NCBI GenBank assembly: GCA_016180815.1
Contig: JACPAN010000006.1
Span: 62,001-126,000 of the forward strand
Reading direction: 5' to 3'
From: Elusimicrobiota bacterium
GTDB taxonomy: Bacteria > Elusimicrobiota > Elusimicrobia > JACQPE01
DNA: 64,000 bases
The notes beneath the pieces are model-generated. The model saw nothing but the letters and a program-made list of their open reading frames with translations, ran no database searches and was not told the origin of the DNA. Below are positions 16,861 to 25,253 of the stretch, one piece after another (positions within the stretch are counted from its first letter, which is position 1; each line of letters opens with the position of its first letter). The translations under genes and the position numbers were made by a program.

Positions 16861-17772
16861 GTGCGTATTTTCAACACTTGGCCGGCCTTGTTTTGGACGC
16901 TGATGCTTTTTGTTCTGTGCGGTTGTTTTAGACCTTCGTTCGCCGCAGGGAAAAGCAAATTCTTGTCCGTTGATTGGCCCCAAACCGTGACTCAGGGAGA
17001 GGCTTTCGTCATCCGCGTCGTGAGCCCCAAGAAATTGAAAGAGTTGAAAGGCGAGCTTGCGGGCAAGCCGGTGTATTTTGCCGAAATCAGTTCGTCGGTC
17101 TATTTGGCTTTAGCCGGGATCGATGTGGAGGAGGCTCCGGGCCGGCGCGATTGGAAAATCGCCGCGCTGCCGGAGAAAAGATGGTTCCGTTGGAAAGCGG
17201 AGGGTTCCTTCGAAATCAATGCCGGCACTTTTCCCGTTCAGCGTCTGACCCTGCCTCCAAAAATGGTGACGTTCGATGAGGAAACGCAAAAACGCGTGGA
17301 CCGGGATTCGGCCAAATTAAAGGAGGTGTTCGGTTTGAATTCCGGGGAGCGTCTATGGCATGAGCCTTTCGTTTATCCCGTCCGGAAAATGCGCATATCA
17401 TCGGCGTTCGGGCTTCAGCGCATCATGAACGATGAACCCCGGCCCCGGCACACGGGCGTTGATTTCCGCGCCCCGGTGGGCGAGCCGATTCTAGCGGTCA
17501 ATGCCGGGCGCGTGGCGTTGGTGGATAATCAATATTTAGGCGGAAACGTCGTGGCCATCGACCATGGCTGGGGGATTTTTTCAGTTTATTCCCATTTAGA
17601 CGCGACGACCGTTAAAGAGGGCGAACGCGTTCTAAAAGGCCAAATGATCGGCCGGGCCGGGCAAACGGGGCGCGCGAGCGGACCTCACCTTCATTTCGCC
17701 TTCCGGCTTAACGGCGCGCGCGTCGATCCCATGACTGTTTTTAAAATCAACCGGGCGCGGCTTGGTTTTTAG
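16861..17772 (+). CDS. secreted M23 family metallopeptidase
   Basis: This 303-aa protein begins with GTG and an N-terminal export signal (residues 8-29). A Cys at about 22 could act as a lipobox residue but fits poorly. The N-terminal domain (residues 35-150) is unassigned. The C-terminal LytM/M23 domain has the zinc motif HTGVD (about residue 196), YSHLD, and GPHLHF near the end. It should cleave peptidoglycan cross-links or peptide stems in the periplasm during growth or division. The last 4 bases overlap the convergent Omp85-family gene. Confidence 0.92.
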   Translation: MRIFNTWPALFWTLMLFVLCGCFRPSFAAGKSKFLSVDWPQTVTQGEAFVIRVVSPKKLKELKGELAGKPVYFAEISSSVYLALAGIDVEEAPGRRDWKIAALPEKRWFRWKAEGSFEINAGTFPVQRLTLPPKMVTFDEETQKRVDRDSAKLKEVFGLNSGERLWHEPFVYPVRKMRISSAFGLQRIMNDEPRPRHTGVDFRAPVGEPILAVNAGRVALVDNQYLGGNVVAIDHGWGIFSVYSHLDATTVKEGERVLKGQMIGRAGQTGRASGPHLHFAFRLNGARVDPMTVFKINRARLGF

Positions 17773-19061
17773 AAAAATTGTTGGAGTCCGAAGCTTAACC
17801 CCCATTGGCGCAGGGGCTCCTGGGTTCGCGCCGCGTCGAGCCGGATAATCGCCCGGTAAATGCGCGGGACAATCAGGCGAAGCCCGGCGCCGAAGCTCAG
17901 AAAAGGGTTTCGGAATCCTTCCGCGCCAAAGCCCCGAGCATCCCAGGTTTTGCTCGCATCCGCGAACAGATTGCCCTGAAGCGTCCAGAGCGGACGCTCA
18001 AGAATCGTAGGCCGGGCTTCGAGATTGACGAGCCACATATGTTCCCCGCGAAATTGCCCGTCCAGGAAGCCGCGCACCGTGTCCAAGCCGCCTAAGTAAA
18101 ATTTATGCTGAAACTCATGGCCGCTTTTCGTCCCCATCCGGGCTTGCCCGGCCAGATTCCAGCGTTCCCCGGCCACGAGCGCGGCCGCGGCTTCGGCTTC
18201 GAGTTTCACGAATTCAAATTGAGAGCCTAACGCGCGATCGGCCAACTCAGCTTGAATTTTCAGCCGCCGGCCTTCGACCAAATGATCGTCCTGATCGAGC
18301 CGCCCCCAGATGGCGCCGGGCGTCAGTGAAGCGGTGCGGCCGGAATTCAGCCGGTTGTTTTGAAGGAAGGCTCCGTTGCGAGCGGCTTGTTCGGCCGTTG
18401 AATCGTCGGCTTCGAAGCCGTTGCGATAACAATTAAGCGTGAGCGCCGTTTTGAAGCGCGGGCTGATTTCGCGCTCAAGCCATAAATGCCCGCGGATTTC
18501 TTCATTATCAAAATGCGCTTGGGGCTCTCCTTTTTTGCTCAATAGCGGCAGGTTCAAGGTGTGGGCGTAAAGCTCGGCGCCCAGGCGGTTTTTTCTTAAA
18601 CCGAAGTAAGGATGCCTGAACCAAACGACGCCTCCGTCTTTTGCGTTCATGCGCTCATACTGGCCGCCGATTTCCAGCAAGCGATGGAAGGCGTTGACTT
18701 CATAGAGCCCAACAGTCAGTTGTGATGTGCCCCCGCCTTGCTTGAATTTGAAAATAGGGATGGTCGAAAATTTATTTTTTAAATTCAGATCCAGATGGAT
18801 TTGACCCGGCCCTGCGGCGCGGGAGCCGCCTTGCACGTCGTAAAAATACCCGCTGTTGGCCAGGCGACGCAGGTCCTCGGACCATAATGCCGGGGTAAAA
18901 GAAGCTCCGGGCTTGGTATCCAAAAGGCGGCCGATGATCTCGGGTTTGGTCGTCGAGCCGTTGATGAGAAGGCCGCCGACGGTGCTTTGCTCGGCAGCCG
19001 CCGGCAGGATCGCCGCCGCCAGCACAGCCGGAAAAAAGAGCAGCCGATTCATGATCACCAT
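17769..19061 (-). CDS. Omp85/TamA-like outer-membrane protein with one POTRA domain
   Basis: This 430-aa protein (ATG 19052 is an alternative start) has a signal peptide at about residues 4-23 and one POTRA-like domain (residues 24-95, GLLINGSTTKPEIIGRLLD). The C-terminal half forms an amphipathic beta barrel. The barrel carries the conserved Omp85 motif VRGF (TVRGFLDGQFRG) and ends in FGLQQFF, with a terminal Phe as expected for recognition by the Bam machinery. It is much shorter than BamA (five POTRAs) and resembles small surface-antigen/patatin-type Omp85 members. It probably inserts or exports a protein or lipid at the outer membrane. The partner is not visible here. Confidence 0.85.
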   Translation of the reverse strand: MVIMNRLLFFPAVLAAAILPAAAEQSTVGGLLINGSTTKPEIIGRLLDTKPGASFTPALWSEDLRRLANSGYFYDVQGGSRAAGPGQIHLDLNLKNKFSTIPIFKFKQGGGTSQLTVGLYEVNAFHRLLEIGGQYERMNAKDGGVVWFRHPYFGLRKNRLGAELYAHTLNLPLLSKKGEPQAHFDNEEIRGHLWLEREISPRFKTALTLNCYRNGFEADDSTAEQAARNGAFLQNNRLNSGRTASLTPGAIWGRLDQDDHLVEGRRLKIQAELADRALGSQFEFVKLEAEAAAALVAGERWNLAGQARMGTKSGHEFQHKFYLGGLDTVRGFLDGQFRGEHMWLVNLEARPTILERPLWTLQGNLFADASKTWDARGFGAEGFRNPFLSFGAGLRLIVPRIYRAIIRLDAARTQEPLRQWGLSFGLQQFF

Positions 19062-19119
19062 TACATAAAATGAACGGTATGACCGTGCGTTTTAACCGGC
19101 CCGCCCAGGAATCCGCCGC

Positions 19120-19968
19120 ATGAGTTCGCCGTCCACGCGCCGCCGGATTATGGCCATCACGAGCTCGCCTTCTTATCGGAAAGCCTTCGAAGATATCGGA
19201 TTCTTAAAGAGCGAAGGCTTGAGGCCCGTGCGTTTGCAGCTCGAGCTTTTAAAACCGGATGTCATGCTGGAGAAACAGGGCGTTAAAGCCACGGTCGTTG
19301 TTTTCGGCAGCGCCCGAATCACCGAGCGCGCCCACGCTCAGCGCCAATTGCAACGGCTTGAGCAGGACTTTGGGAAAAGGCCGAAAAACCGCGCTCTGGC
19401 CCTTCGCCTGGCCGCGGCCAGGGCCCTTGTGCGCAAAGCCAAATATTACGACGAGTCCCGGCGTTTCGCGGCTCTTATCTCGCGTCACTATAAAGGCAAG
19501 GGCGTGACCATCGTGACCGGCGGCGGGCCGGGCATTATGGAAGCGGCCAATCGCGGCGCGGATGATGTCGGCGCCAAGTCCATGGGGCTCAATATCACGC
19601 TTCCATTCGAGCAGGATCCCAACCCCTTCATCACGCCTGAGCTGTGTTTTCAGTTTCATTATTTCGCCGTCCGCAAAATGCATTTTTTGCTCAGGGCCAA
19701 AGCCCTGGTCGTGTTTCCCGGCGGCTACGGCACCATGGACGAGCTTTTTGAAGCCCTGACCTTGATTCAAACCGGCAAGATGCCGCGATTCCCGGTGATT
19801 TTGGTCGGCCGGCAATATTGGGCCAAAGCCGTTAATTTTCGTTATCTTGTCGAAGAAGGCGTGGTCGCCCCTAAAGACGAACATCTTTTTCACGTGGTGG
19901 AAACCGCCCAAGAGGCGTTCGCCATTGTCAAGCGTTCCTTTAGGATCGCCAAATCATCGAACAAATGA
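19120..19968 (+). CDS. LOG family protein (TIGR00730-like Rossmann fold)
   Basis: This 282-aa protein has the LOG-family signatures: VTGGGPGIMEAANRGA around residue 130 and VVFPGGYGTMDELFEAL around residue 200 (the PGGxGTxxE active-site motif). Characterised homologues hydrolyse nucleoside 5'-monophosphates, releasing a base and ribose 5-phosphate (cytokinin activation in some organisms). They are often mislabelled lysine decarboxylase. The N-terminal 90 residues form a longer helical extension than in the shortest members. Its stop overlaps the start of era (ATGA), so the two genes are coupled. Confidence 0.9.
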   Translation: MSSPSTRRRIMAITSSPSYRKAFEDIGFLKSEGLRPVRLQLELLKPDVMLEKQGVKATVVVFGSARITERAHAQRQLQRLEQDFGKRPKNRALALRLAAARALVRKAKYYDESRRFAALISRHYKGKGVTIVTGGGPGIMEAANRGADDVGAKSMGLNITLPFEQDPNPFITPELCFQFHYFAVRKMHFLLRAKALVVFPGGYGTMDELFEALTLIQTGKMPRFPVILVGRQYWAKAVNFRYLVEEGVVAPKDEHLFHVVETAQEAFAIVKRSFRIAKSSNK

Positions 19969-20858
19969 CGCCTCAGGCGCATCGCGCCGGTTTTGCCGCT
20001 ATCTTGGGCCGCCCAAATGCCGGCAAGTCGACGTTAATGAACGCGCTGTTAGGCCAAACCCTATCCATTGTTTCGCCCAGGCCGCAGACCACGCGCCATA
20101 AAATTTTAGGCATCGCCAACAGTGGCGATTACCAGTTGATTTTCGTGGATACGCCCGGTTGGCTGGATGCGGCCAAGGATCGCTTGCAGGGAGCGTTGCG
20201 TTGGGCCAGCCAAAGCGCGGCGCGCGATGATACCGATATTTTAATCTGGGTGGCGGATGACGCCGTTCAAGAAAGCGAACGGGCCCTGATCGAATCCTTA
20301 AGCCGGTTCCAGCGGCCTATGATTTTGGTCCTGGCCAAGGCGGATATTAAGGAGATCTCCGGGCGGTTGCGCGCGGGAGAAGCTGCTTGGCGGGCCATGG
20401 CCCGGTGGGACTCCGTGTTTCACGTCTCAGCGAAAACCGGGCAAGGAGTGACCGCGCTTAGGAGCCGGTTGATCGCTTTGCTGCCGGAGTCCCCTCCTTA
20501 TTATCCGAAAGATCAGGCTTCGGACCGTTATGAGCGTTTCTTCGCGGCGGAAATCATCCGGGAGCGCATCTTTGAGCTCTATGACGAGGAAATCCCCCAT
20601 GCCGCCACCGTGGAAATCGAGAGTTATCGCGAGGAACCGGGGCGGTCGGACCGGATTTCAGCCTCTGTGATTGTGGAGCGGGAAAGTCAAAAAGGCATTG
20701 TCATCGGCAAAGGCGGCGCCGCCATCCGGCGGTTGAGGGAACAATCGGTTCAAGGCATCGAGGCGTTCACGGGCCGCCCGGTTGAGTTGGAGATTCGCGT
20801 CCGTGTTGAGAAAAATTGGCGCCAGAACAGCGAGTCGGTGCGCCGTTTGGGCTATTAA
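19965..20858 (+). CDS. era: GTPase Era
   Basis: This 297-aa protein is of normal Era length, with G1 GRPNAGKS (residues 15-22), the switch region PRPQTTRHKI, G3 DTPG (62-65) and G5 SAK (155-157). The C-terminal KH domain carries VIGKGGAAIRRL. Era binds the 3' end of 16S rRNA and assists 30S maturation. One departure is clear: the G4 motif, normally NKxD, reads AKAD (124-127), so the Asn that contacts the guanine base is missing. The gene is otherwise intact and coupled to the LOG-family gene upstream. Confidence 0.95.
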   Translation: MTPQAHRAGFAAILGRPNAGKSTLMNALLGQTLSIVSPRPQTTRHKILGIANSGDYQLIFVDTPGWLDAAKDRLQGALRWASQSAARDDTDILIWVADDAVQESERALIESLSRFQRPMILVLAKADIKEISGRLRAGEAAWRAMARWDSVFHVSAKTGQGVTALRSRLIALLPESPPYYPKDQASDRYERFFAAEIIRERIFELYDEEIPHAATVEIESYREEPGRSDRISASVIVERESQKGIVIGKGGAAIRRLREQSVQGIEAFTGRPVELEIRVRVEKNWRQNSESVRRLGY

Positions 20859-20894
20859 GAGCAAGTCCTGTTTCATCGATCAAAAAACACCTCG

Positions 20895-20923
20895 TTGACA
20901 GTTGTTTGTTTTGGGGCTACCTT
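20895..20923 (+). promoter_or_regulatory. sigma70-type promoter of the 21.0-kb lipoprotein gene
   Basis: TTGACA (20895-20900), a 17-base spacer and TACCTT (20918-20923) lie 38 bases before the ATG, which also has a good AAAGGAGAGGGGG ribosome-binding site. Confidence 0.65.
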
Positions 20924-20960
20924 AGCTAGGCATCAATATTAAAGGAGAGGGGGTTCATTT

Positions 20961-21689
20961 ATGAAAGCAAATGCAGTGTTGCGTTATGGATTGGGAACGG
21001 TTCTTTTATTGGGCGGGTGCACGGGCGGCAGTCATTACAAGGCCAAGGGCGACATGAAAAAATTAATGACGGGAAAACGCGTCGCCATTTTGGCGTTCGA
21101 TGGGACTACGGTGCTCACGGGCGAGGGCAATCTCGCTTCATTGGCGGCGCGTTCCGCAGCGGCCAAGGGCACGGAGGGAAGCGCGGTTTTAGATCAAGGA
21201 TTCATCGATTGGTCTTACGACCTTTACGTCAATGCGTTTAAAGGCGAAGGGTACCAAGTGATCCCGACGGATGAGGTTTTGAAAAGCCCGTCTTACCGGA
21301 GCGCGTCGACGCTGGCTTTACCGACGACGCTTCCGGCCAGGGGCCTTCGGCCCGTCAACATGAAAAAGGAATCCGTGACGGCCATCGCCAAGGACCTTAA
21401 AGCCGATTATGTGATCCGCATCATGAACGGTCATCATCTCTTTAATAAAACCGGTCATTTGCCGTTCGTGGGCCGTATGTTGGGGAAAAACGTAGGGCAG
21501 GCCATGATTGATATGAGCGTTTTTGATCCCGCGGGCGAGCGTATTCTATGGGTGAACGCCGCGGAAATTTCGGATCAAGGCGCATTGCAGGTGGGAGGCG
21601 TTCAGGACCCGAAAAAAGCCATCCCCATGTTCAAGGACGCGAATCAGAAATTGGCGTCCAAAGTCGCTGCCGAGCTCGCAAAAAAATAA
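20961..21689 (+). CDS. predicted lipoprotein of unknown function
   Basis: This 242-aa protein has a lipoprotein signal (VLLLGGC; lipidated Cys at about residue 20) followed by a soluble domain. The domain starts MTGKRVAILAFDG, a strand-turn pattern seen in periplasmic proteins of the LpoB/CsgG-like alpha/beta type. It also contains DYVIRIMNGHHLF and SVFDPAGERILWVNA. By this pattern I suspect a CsgG/LpoB-like fold, but that is only a suggestion. The gene stands alone between its own promoter and a strong terminator. Confidence 0.75.
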   Translation: MKANAVLRYGLGTVLLLGGCTGGSHYKAKGDMKKLMTGKRVAILAFDGTTVLTGEGNLASLAARSAAAKGTEGSAVLDQGFIDWSYDLYVNAFKGEGYQVIPTDEVLKSPSYRSASTLALPTTLPARGLRPVNMKKESVTAIAKDLKADYVIRIMNGHHLFNKTGHLPFVGRMLGKNVGQAMIDMSVFDPAGERILWVNAAEISDQGALQVGGVQDPKKAIPMFKDANQKLASKVAAELAKK

Positions 21690-21713
21690 TCGCTGATTCC
21701 GAACGTTTGTTTG

Positions 21714-21750
21714 ATGGGGCGAGGCTAAAAGAGCCTCGCCCCATTTTTGT
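21714..21750 (+). terminator. intrinsic terminator after the lipoprotein gene
   Basis: A 13-bp perfect stem (ATGGGGCGAGGCT, 21714-21726, with its complement at 21732-21744) with a 5-base loop runs into a T-rich tract (TTTTTGTTT). It is the clearest factor-independent terminator in the window. Confidence 0.88.
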
Positions 21751-21829
21751 TTATTTGGCCGGTTTGTTGCTTTTTAAAAAACCGCTGGTCTTTGTGTGAA
21801 GCCGTGTTAAACTTTAGAAGGAGGGTACG

Positions 21830-22744
21830 ATGAGCAAAGAGCGCGTTCCGGAAATTTTAAGCTGTTACGGGGCGGACAGCCCGGCGACCATCGCCAACTT
21901 GACTCGCTTGTTGAATCAAGGACGCTTGGGCGGAACCGGACGTTTGCTCATTTTGCCCGTCGATCAAGGTGTCGAGCACGGCCCGGCCAGAAGCTTCGCC
22001 GCCAATCCTCCCGCCTACGATCCCCGTTACCATGCGGAATTGGCCGTGGCCGCAGGCCTCTCGGCCTATGCCGCGCCTTTAGGTTTCATCGAAGCCGTAG
22101 CGAAAGATTTCGCCGGTGAAATCCCTTTAATCCTTAAAGTCAACGGCAATGAGATTTTGAGTAAATCCACGGACCCAATTCCGGCGGTTACCGCTTCGGC
22201 CCAAGACGCTTTGCGTTTAGGCTGCGCCGCGGTCGGGTTCACGATTTATCCGGGGTCCGCTCGCTCGAAAGAAATGTATCAAGAAGCCCGACAAGCGATC
22301 GCCGAGGCCAAAGCCTTGGGGTTGGCGGCGGTTCTCTGGGCTTACCCCAGGGGCGGCGCTTTGTCTAAAGAGGGTGAAACCGCTTTGGATGTGATCGCTT
22401 ATGCCGCGCATCTGGCTTGTCAATTGGGCGCCCATATCGTCAAAGTCAAGCTGCCGAGCGCGTTCATTTTCCAGGAAGAAGCCAAAAAAATTTACGCGCA
22501 GAAGAAAATCAAAACCCAGCCGTTGGCCGAGCGCGTCCGCCATGTGGTTGAGTCGGCTTTTAACGGGCGGCGGCTGGTCGTTTTTTCCGGCGGCCCGGCC
22601 AAAAGCGAGGCGGAAATTTTGGATGAGGCACGCGCCATCCGCCAGGGCGGCGGCACGGGCTCCATTATCGGCCGCAACGCTTTTCAGCGGCCGAGAAAAC
22701 AAGCGCTGGCCCTTTTGAGCCGCGTCATCGGTATTTATTCCTGA
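21830..22744 (+). CDS. class I fructose-bisphosphate aldolase (DhnA/archaeal type)
   Basis: This 304-aa protein belongs to the DhnA-type class I aldolases. LILPVDQGVEHGP near residue 45 is the family signature, GFTIYPGS and LWAYPRG follow, and the Schiff-base Lys is probably in IVKVKLPS. It cleaves fructose 1,6-bisphosphate to two triose phosphates in glycolysis, or runs in reverse. An AAGGAGGG ribosome-binding site precedes the ATG. The last base of its stop is the first base of the phosphofructokinase start (TGATG), so consecutive glycolytic enzymes are made together. Confidence 0.92.
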   Translation: MSKERVPEILSCYGADSPATIANLTRLLNQGRLGGTGRLLILPVDQGVEHGPARSFAANPPAYDPRYHAELAVAAGLSAYAAPLGFIEAVAKDFAGEIPLILKVNGNEILSKSTDPIPAVTASAQDALRLGCAAVGFTIYPGSARSKEMYQEARQAIAEAKALGLAAVLWAYPRGGALSKEGETALDVIAYAAHLACQLGAHIVKVKLPSAFIFQEEAKKIYAQKKIKTQPLAERVRHVVESAFNGRRLVVFSGGPAKSEAEILDEARAIRQGGGTGSIIGRNAFQRPRKQALALLSRVIGIYS

Positions 22745-23985
22745 TGATGAAACGCCGGTTGGGCATTGTCGTCGGCGGGGGGCCTGCTCCGGGCATCAAC
22801 GGCGTCATTTCTTCGGCCACTATCGCAGCGGTTAATTCGGGTTTCGAAGTCATCGGCATCTATGATGGTTTCAAATGGCTTTCACGCGGCGACACGCGCC
22901 ATGTCCGGCACCTAACAATCGCGGATGTTTCCCGGATTCATTTTACGGGCGGCTCCATCCTGAGCACGTCGCGGGAAAATCCCATGGATGTGCCCGAGGG
23001 CATGCAGCGGATCGTGCAGGCCGTCAAGAAGCTGGGCATCACGCATTTGATGACCATCGGCGGCGAGGGCACGGCTTCGTTGGCCGCGCGTTTGGGGCAA
23101 GTCGCGGGCCGGGCCTTGCGTTTGGTTCACGTGCCGAAAACCATCGACAACGACATCCCCTTGCCCGGCGCCACCTCGACCTTCGGTTTTCAGACCGCGC
23201 GCCATGTGGGCACGTACCTGGTGCAGAATTTGATGGAGGATGCGCGCACCACGAACCGCTGGTACTTGGTCGTGACCATGGGCCGTCGCTCGGGATTCTT
23301 GGCTTCGGGCATTTGTTTCGCCTCGGGCGCGACCTTGGCCGTCATCCCGGAGGAGTTTTCAGGCAAAGTCACGCTGGCCCGCGTTGTCGACGTGCTGGAG
23401 GCTGCGGTGATTAAAAGAAAATGGCTGGGTCGTTCCGACGGGGTGGCGATTTTAGCCGAGGGCCTGGCCATGCGCATCGCCAAGGATCGGGCCGATCTTC
23501 AAAATACTCAGCCCGATGAATTCGGCCATTTGAAGCTGCCGGAGCTGGATTTCGGCCGGGCCGTCAAAGAGGAATTGGAGCGTCGTTTGGCCCGTGCCGG
23601 GCAGAAAATCACTTTGATCGCCAAAGATATCGGATATGAATTGCGTTCCTGCAACCCGATCCCTTTCGATGTGGATTACACGCGGCGTTTGGGCTACGGC
23701 GCGGTTGGGCGTTTGATTTCAGGGGAAGACCGCGTCATCATCTGTTTTAAGGGCGGCGCCATGGCGCCCGTGCGTTTCGCCGATATCCTTGACCGTAAAA
23801 CGGGCCGCGTGCGCGTGCGCCATGTCGATATTCATTCGGAATATTATCAAGCCGCCACCAGCTATATGATCCGGTTGAAACATGAAGATTTGCGCAATCC
23901 CGAAACATTGGCGGGCTTGGCTAAAACCGCCGGGCTCTCACCCCGGGAATTTTTGACGCGTTTTCAAAAAATCGCGGTCGATTGA
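22744..23985 (+). CDS. 6-phosphofructokinase
   Basis: This 413-aa protein of the PfkA superfamily has the nucleotide region GGGPAPGINGV, IGGEGTASLA (residues 105-113), PKTIDNDIPL (131-140) and TMGRRSGFLA (178-187). The residue deciding between ATP and pyrophosphate is Gly in the GGEG motif (ATP-like). The Lys of PKTIDND is typical of PPi enzymes and of the trypanosomal-type ATP enzymes. ATP is thus my first guess but PPi use is not excluded. It follows the aldolase gene with a one-base overlap. Confidence 0.92.
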   Translation: MMKRRLGIVVGGGPAPGINGVISSATIAAVNSGFEVIGIYDGFKWLSRGDTRHVRHLTIADVSRIHFTGGSILSTSRENPMDVPEGMQRIVQAVKKLGITHLMTIGGEGTASLAARLGQVAGRALRLVHVPKTIDNDIPLPGATSTFGFQTARHVGTYLVQNLMEDARTTNRWYLVVTMGRRSGFLASGICFASGATLAVIPEEFSGKVTLARVVDVLEAAVIKRKWLGRSDGVAILAEGLAMRIAKDRADLQNTQPDEFGHLKLPELDFGRAVKEELERRLARAGQKITLIAKDIGYELRSCNPIPFDVDYTRRLGYGAVGRLISGEDRVIICFKGGAMAPVRFADILDRKTGRVRVRHVDIHSEYYQAATSYMIRLKHEDLRNPETLAGLAKTAGLSPREFLTRFQKIAVD

Positions 23986-24048
23986 GCCTAATCCGGAAAT
24001 CAAAATCAAAGCTGGCAATTTTTTCTTGTCCTGTTAAGCTTCGAAGGG

Positions 24049-24510
24049 ATGAGTAATAACGGGGGGAAAAACGGTGATTCAAGCGGCCACAAAAACGGCG
24101 GCGCGCGCCTTCATGTGGCCAGCCATACGCCTTGGGAATCCAAAGTAGGCTACTCGCGCGCGGTGCGCGCCGGCTCCATGGTTTTTGTCTCGGGTACCAC
24201 GGCCACGAATGAAAAAGGGGAAATCGTTTCGCCCAGTGATCCCGCTGAGCAGGCGCGCCAAGCCTTGAAGAATATCGAGAAAGCGTTGAAGGGCGCCGGC
24301 GTTGCGTTAAAAGACGTGGTTCAGACCAGGATTTATGTCGTGGATATCGACCATTGGGAGGAAATCGGCCGCGTACACGCCGAATTTTTCAAAGACATCC
24401 GTCCCGCCACCTCGATGATCGAAGTGAGTTCTTTGGTGCACCCGGACATGCTCGTTGAGATCGAAGCCGTGGCCGTGGCCCCGGAACAATCAACTCAGGC
24501 TCAGGTCTGA
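24049..24510 (+). CDS. RidA family protein (YjgF/YER057c/UK114)
   Basis: This 153-aa protein has the RidA fold signatures GYSRAVRAGSMVFVSGTTA, ALKNIEKALKGAG, VQTRIYVVDI and a C-terminal VEIEAVAVAP. The family hydrolyses reactive enamine/imine intermediates formed by PLP enzymes. The substrate-binding Arg is in the QTRIYV segment. About 25 extra polar residues precede the domain. The gene ends 8 bases from the convergent MurU-like gene, with no terminator between them. Confidence 0.9.
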   Translation: MSNNGGKNGDSSGHKNGGARLHVASHTPWESKVGYSRAVRAGSMVFVSGTTATNEKGEIVSPSDPAEQARQALKNIEKALKGAGVALKDVVQTRIYVVDIDHWEEIGRVHAEFFKDIRPATSMIEVSSLVHPDMLVEIEAVAVAPEQSTQAQV

Positions 24511-24518
24511 TTATTCGA

Positions 24519-25253
24519 TCAGCCGGGGAATCCTTTTTTGCCGATATAGCGCTCGGCGGCGTCGAGCTTCTCCAAAGTACCGATGTCCTGACTCCAGCAC
24601 CCGTCCGTCCGGAACGCGAGGATTTTCGTTCCTTGCGCGGCCAGACGCAGATAGGCGTCGATAATCGAGAAAGCGCCTGATTCGGCCAGGCCGTTTAAGA
24701 GCGCCGGGGAAATAACATGGACGCCGTTAAAGGCCAGGCGCTCCCCTTCTTTTGTTCGCAGCGCGGCCACTTCGCCGCGTCCGTCGTTTTTTTCATGACC
24801 GCATAGATTCCCCGTTTGGTTAAAAAGCAAGTAGCGGCCGCTTATTCTTTTTTCCGCGGCCAGCGTAGCCCAGGCGCCCGTCTGCCGGTGTTCGCCGTAC
24901 ATGCGGGTCAGGTCGATGTTATTGATGATATCCACGTTGTGCAGAAAAAAAGGCTGCCCGTCGTCAAAAAACCAGGCGGCTTTTTTAAGACCGCCGCCGG
25001 TATCCAGCAGAGTTTCTTCCCGGCTGATTTCAACGCGTAGGCCGAAGTTTTTATTTTTGGCCAGGTAATCCGCGATCAGGCCGGGGAAATGATGAACGTT
25101 GACGATGATTTCCGTCACTCCGGCCGCCATCAGCCGCCGGGCGATGATTTCCAGCATGGGCCGCCCGTTGATTTCGATCAAGGCTTTGGGGCGGGCGTCG
25201 GTTAAGGGTTTCAGGCGGCTGCCCACTCCGGCCGCCAGAATCATGGCCTTCAT
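24519..25253 (-). CDS. sugar-phosphate nucleotidyltransferase, MurU-like
   Basis: This 244-aa protein has the nucleotidyltransferase N-terminal signature LAAGVGSRLKPLTDARPKAL, LDTGGGLKKA and a catalytic-site HNVDI. Its length and its position behind an AmgK-like kinase match MurU, which makes UDP-MurNAc from MurNAc 1-phosphate in the peptidoglycan-recycling bypass. Mannose 1-phosphate guanylyltransferases look similar, so the substrate rests on context. The start overlaps the kinase stop by 4 bases (ATGA). Confidence 0.85.
   Translation of the reverse strand: MKAMILAAGVGSRLKPLTDARPKALIEINGRPMLEIIARRLMAAGVTEIIVNVHHFPGLIADYLAKNKNFGLRVEISREETLLDTGGGLKKAAWFFDDGQPFFLHNVDIINNIDLTRMYGEHRQTGAWATLAAEKRISGRYLLFNQTGNLCGHEKNDGRGEVAALRTKEGERLAFNGVHVISPALLNGLAESGAFSIIDAYLRLAAQGTKILAFRTDGCWSQDIGTLEKLDAAERYIGKKGFPG

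Noticed and set aside
19249-19911. 220-aa minus-strand open frame
   Set aside because: It mirrors the LOG-family gene. The sense strand carries the conserved GGGPG and PGGxGT motifs.
22875-23414. 179-aa plus-strand open frame within the phosphofructokinase gene
   Set aside because: It is an out-of-frame shadow. The phosphofructokinase motifs are all in the other frame.
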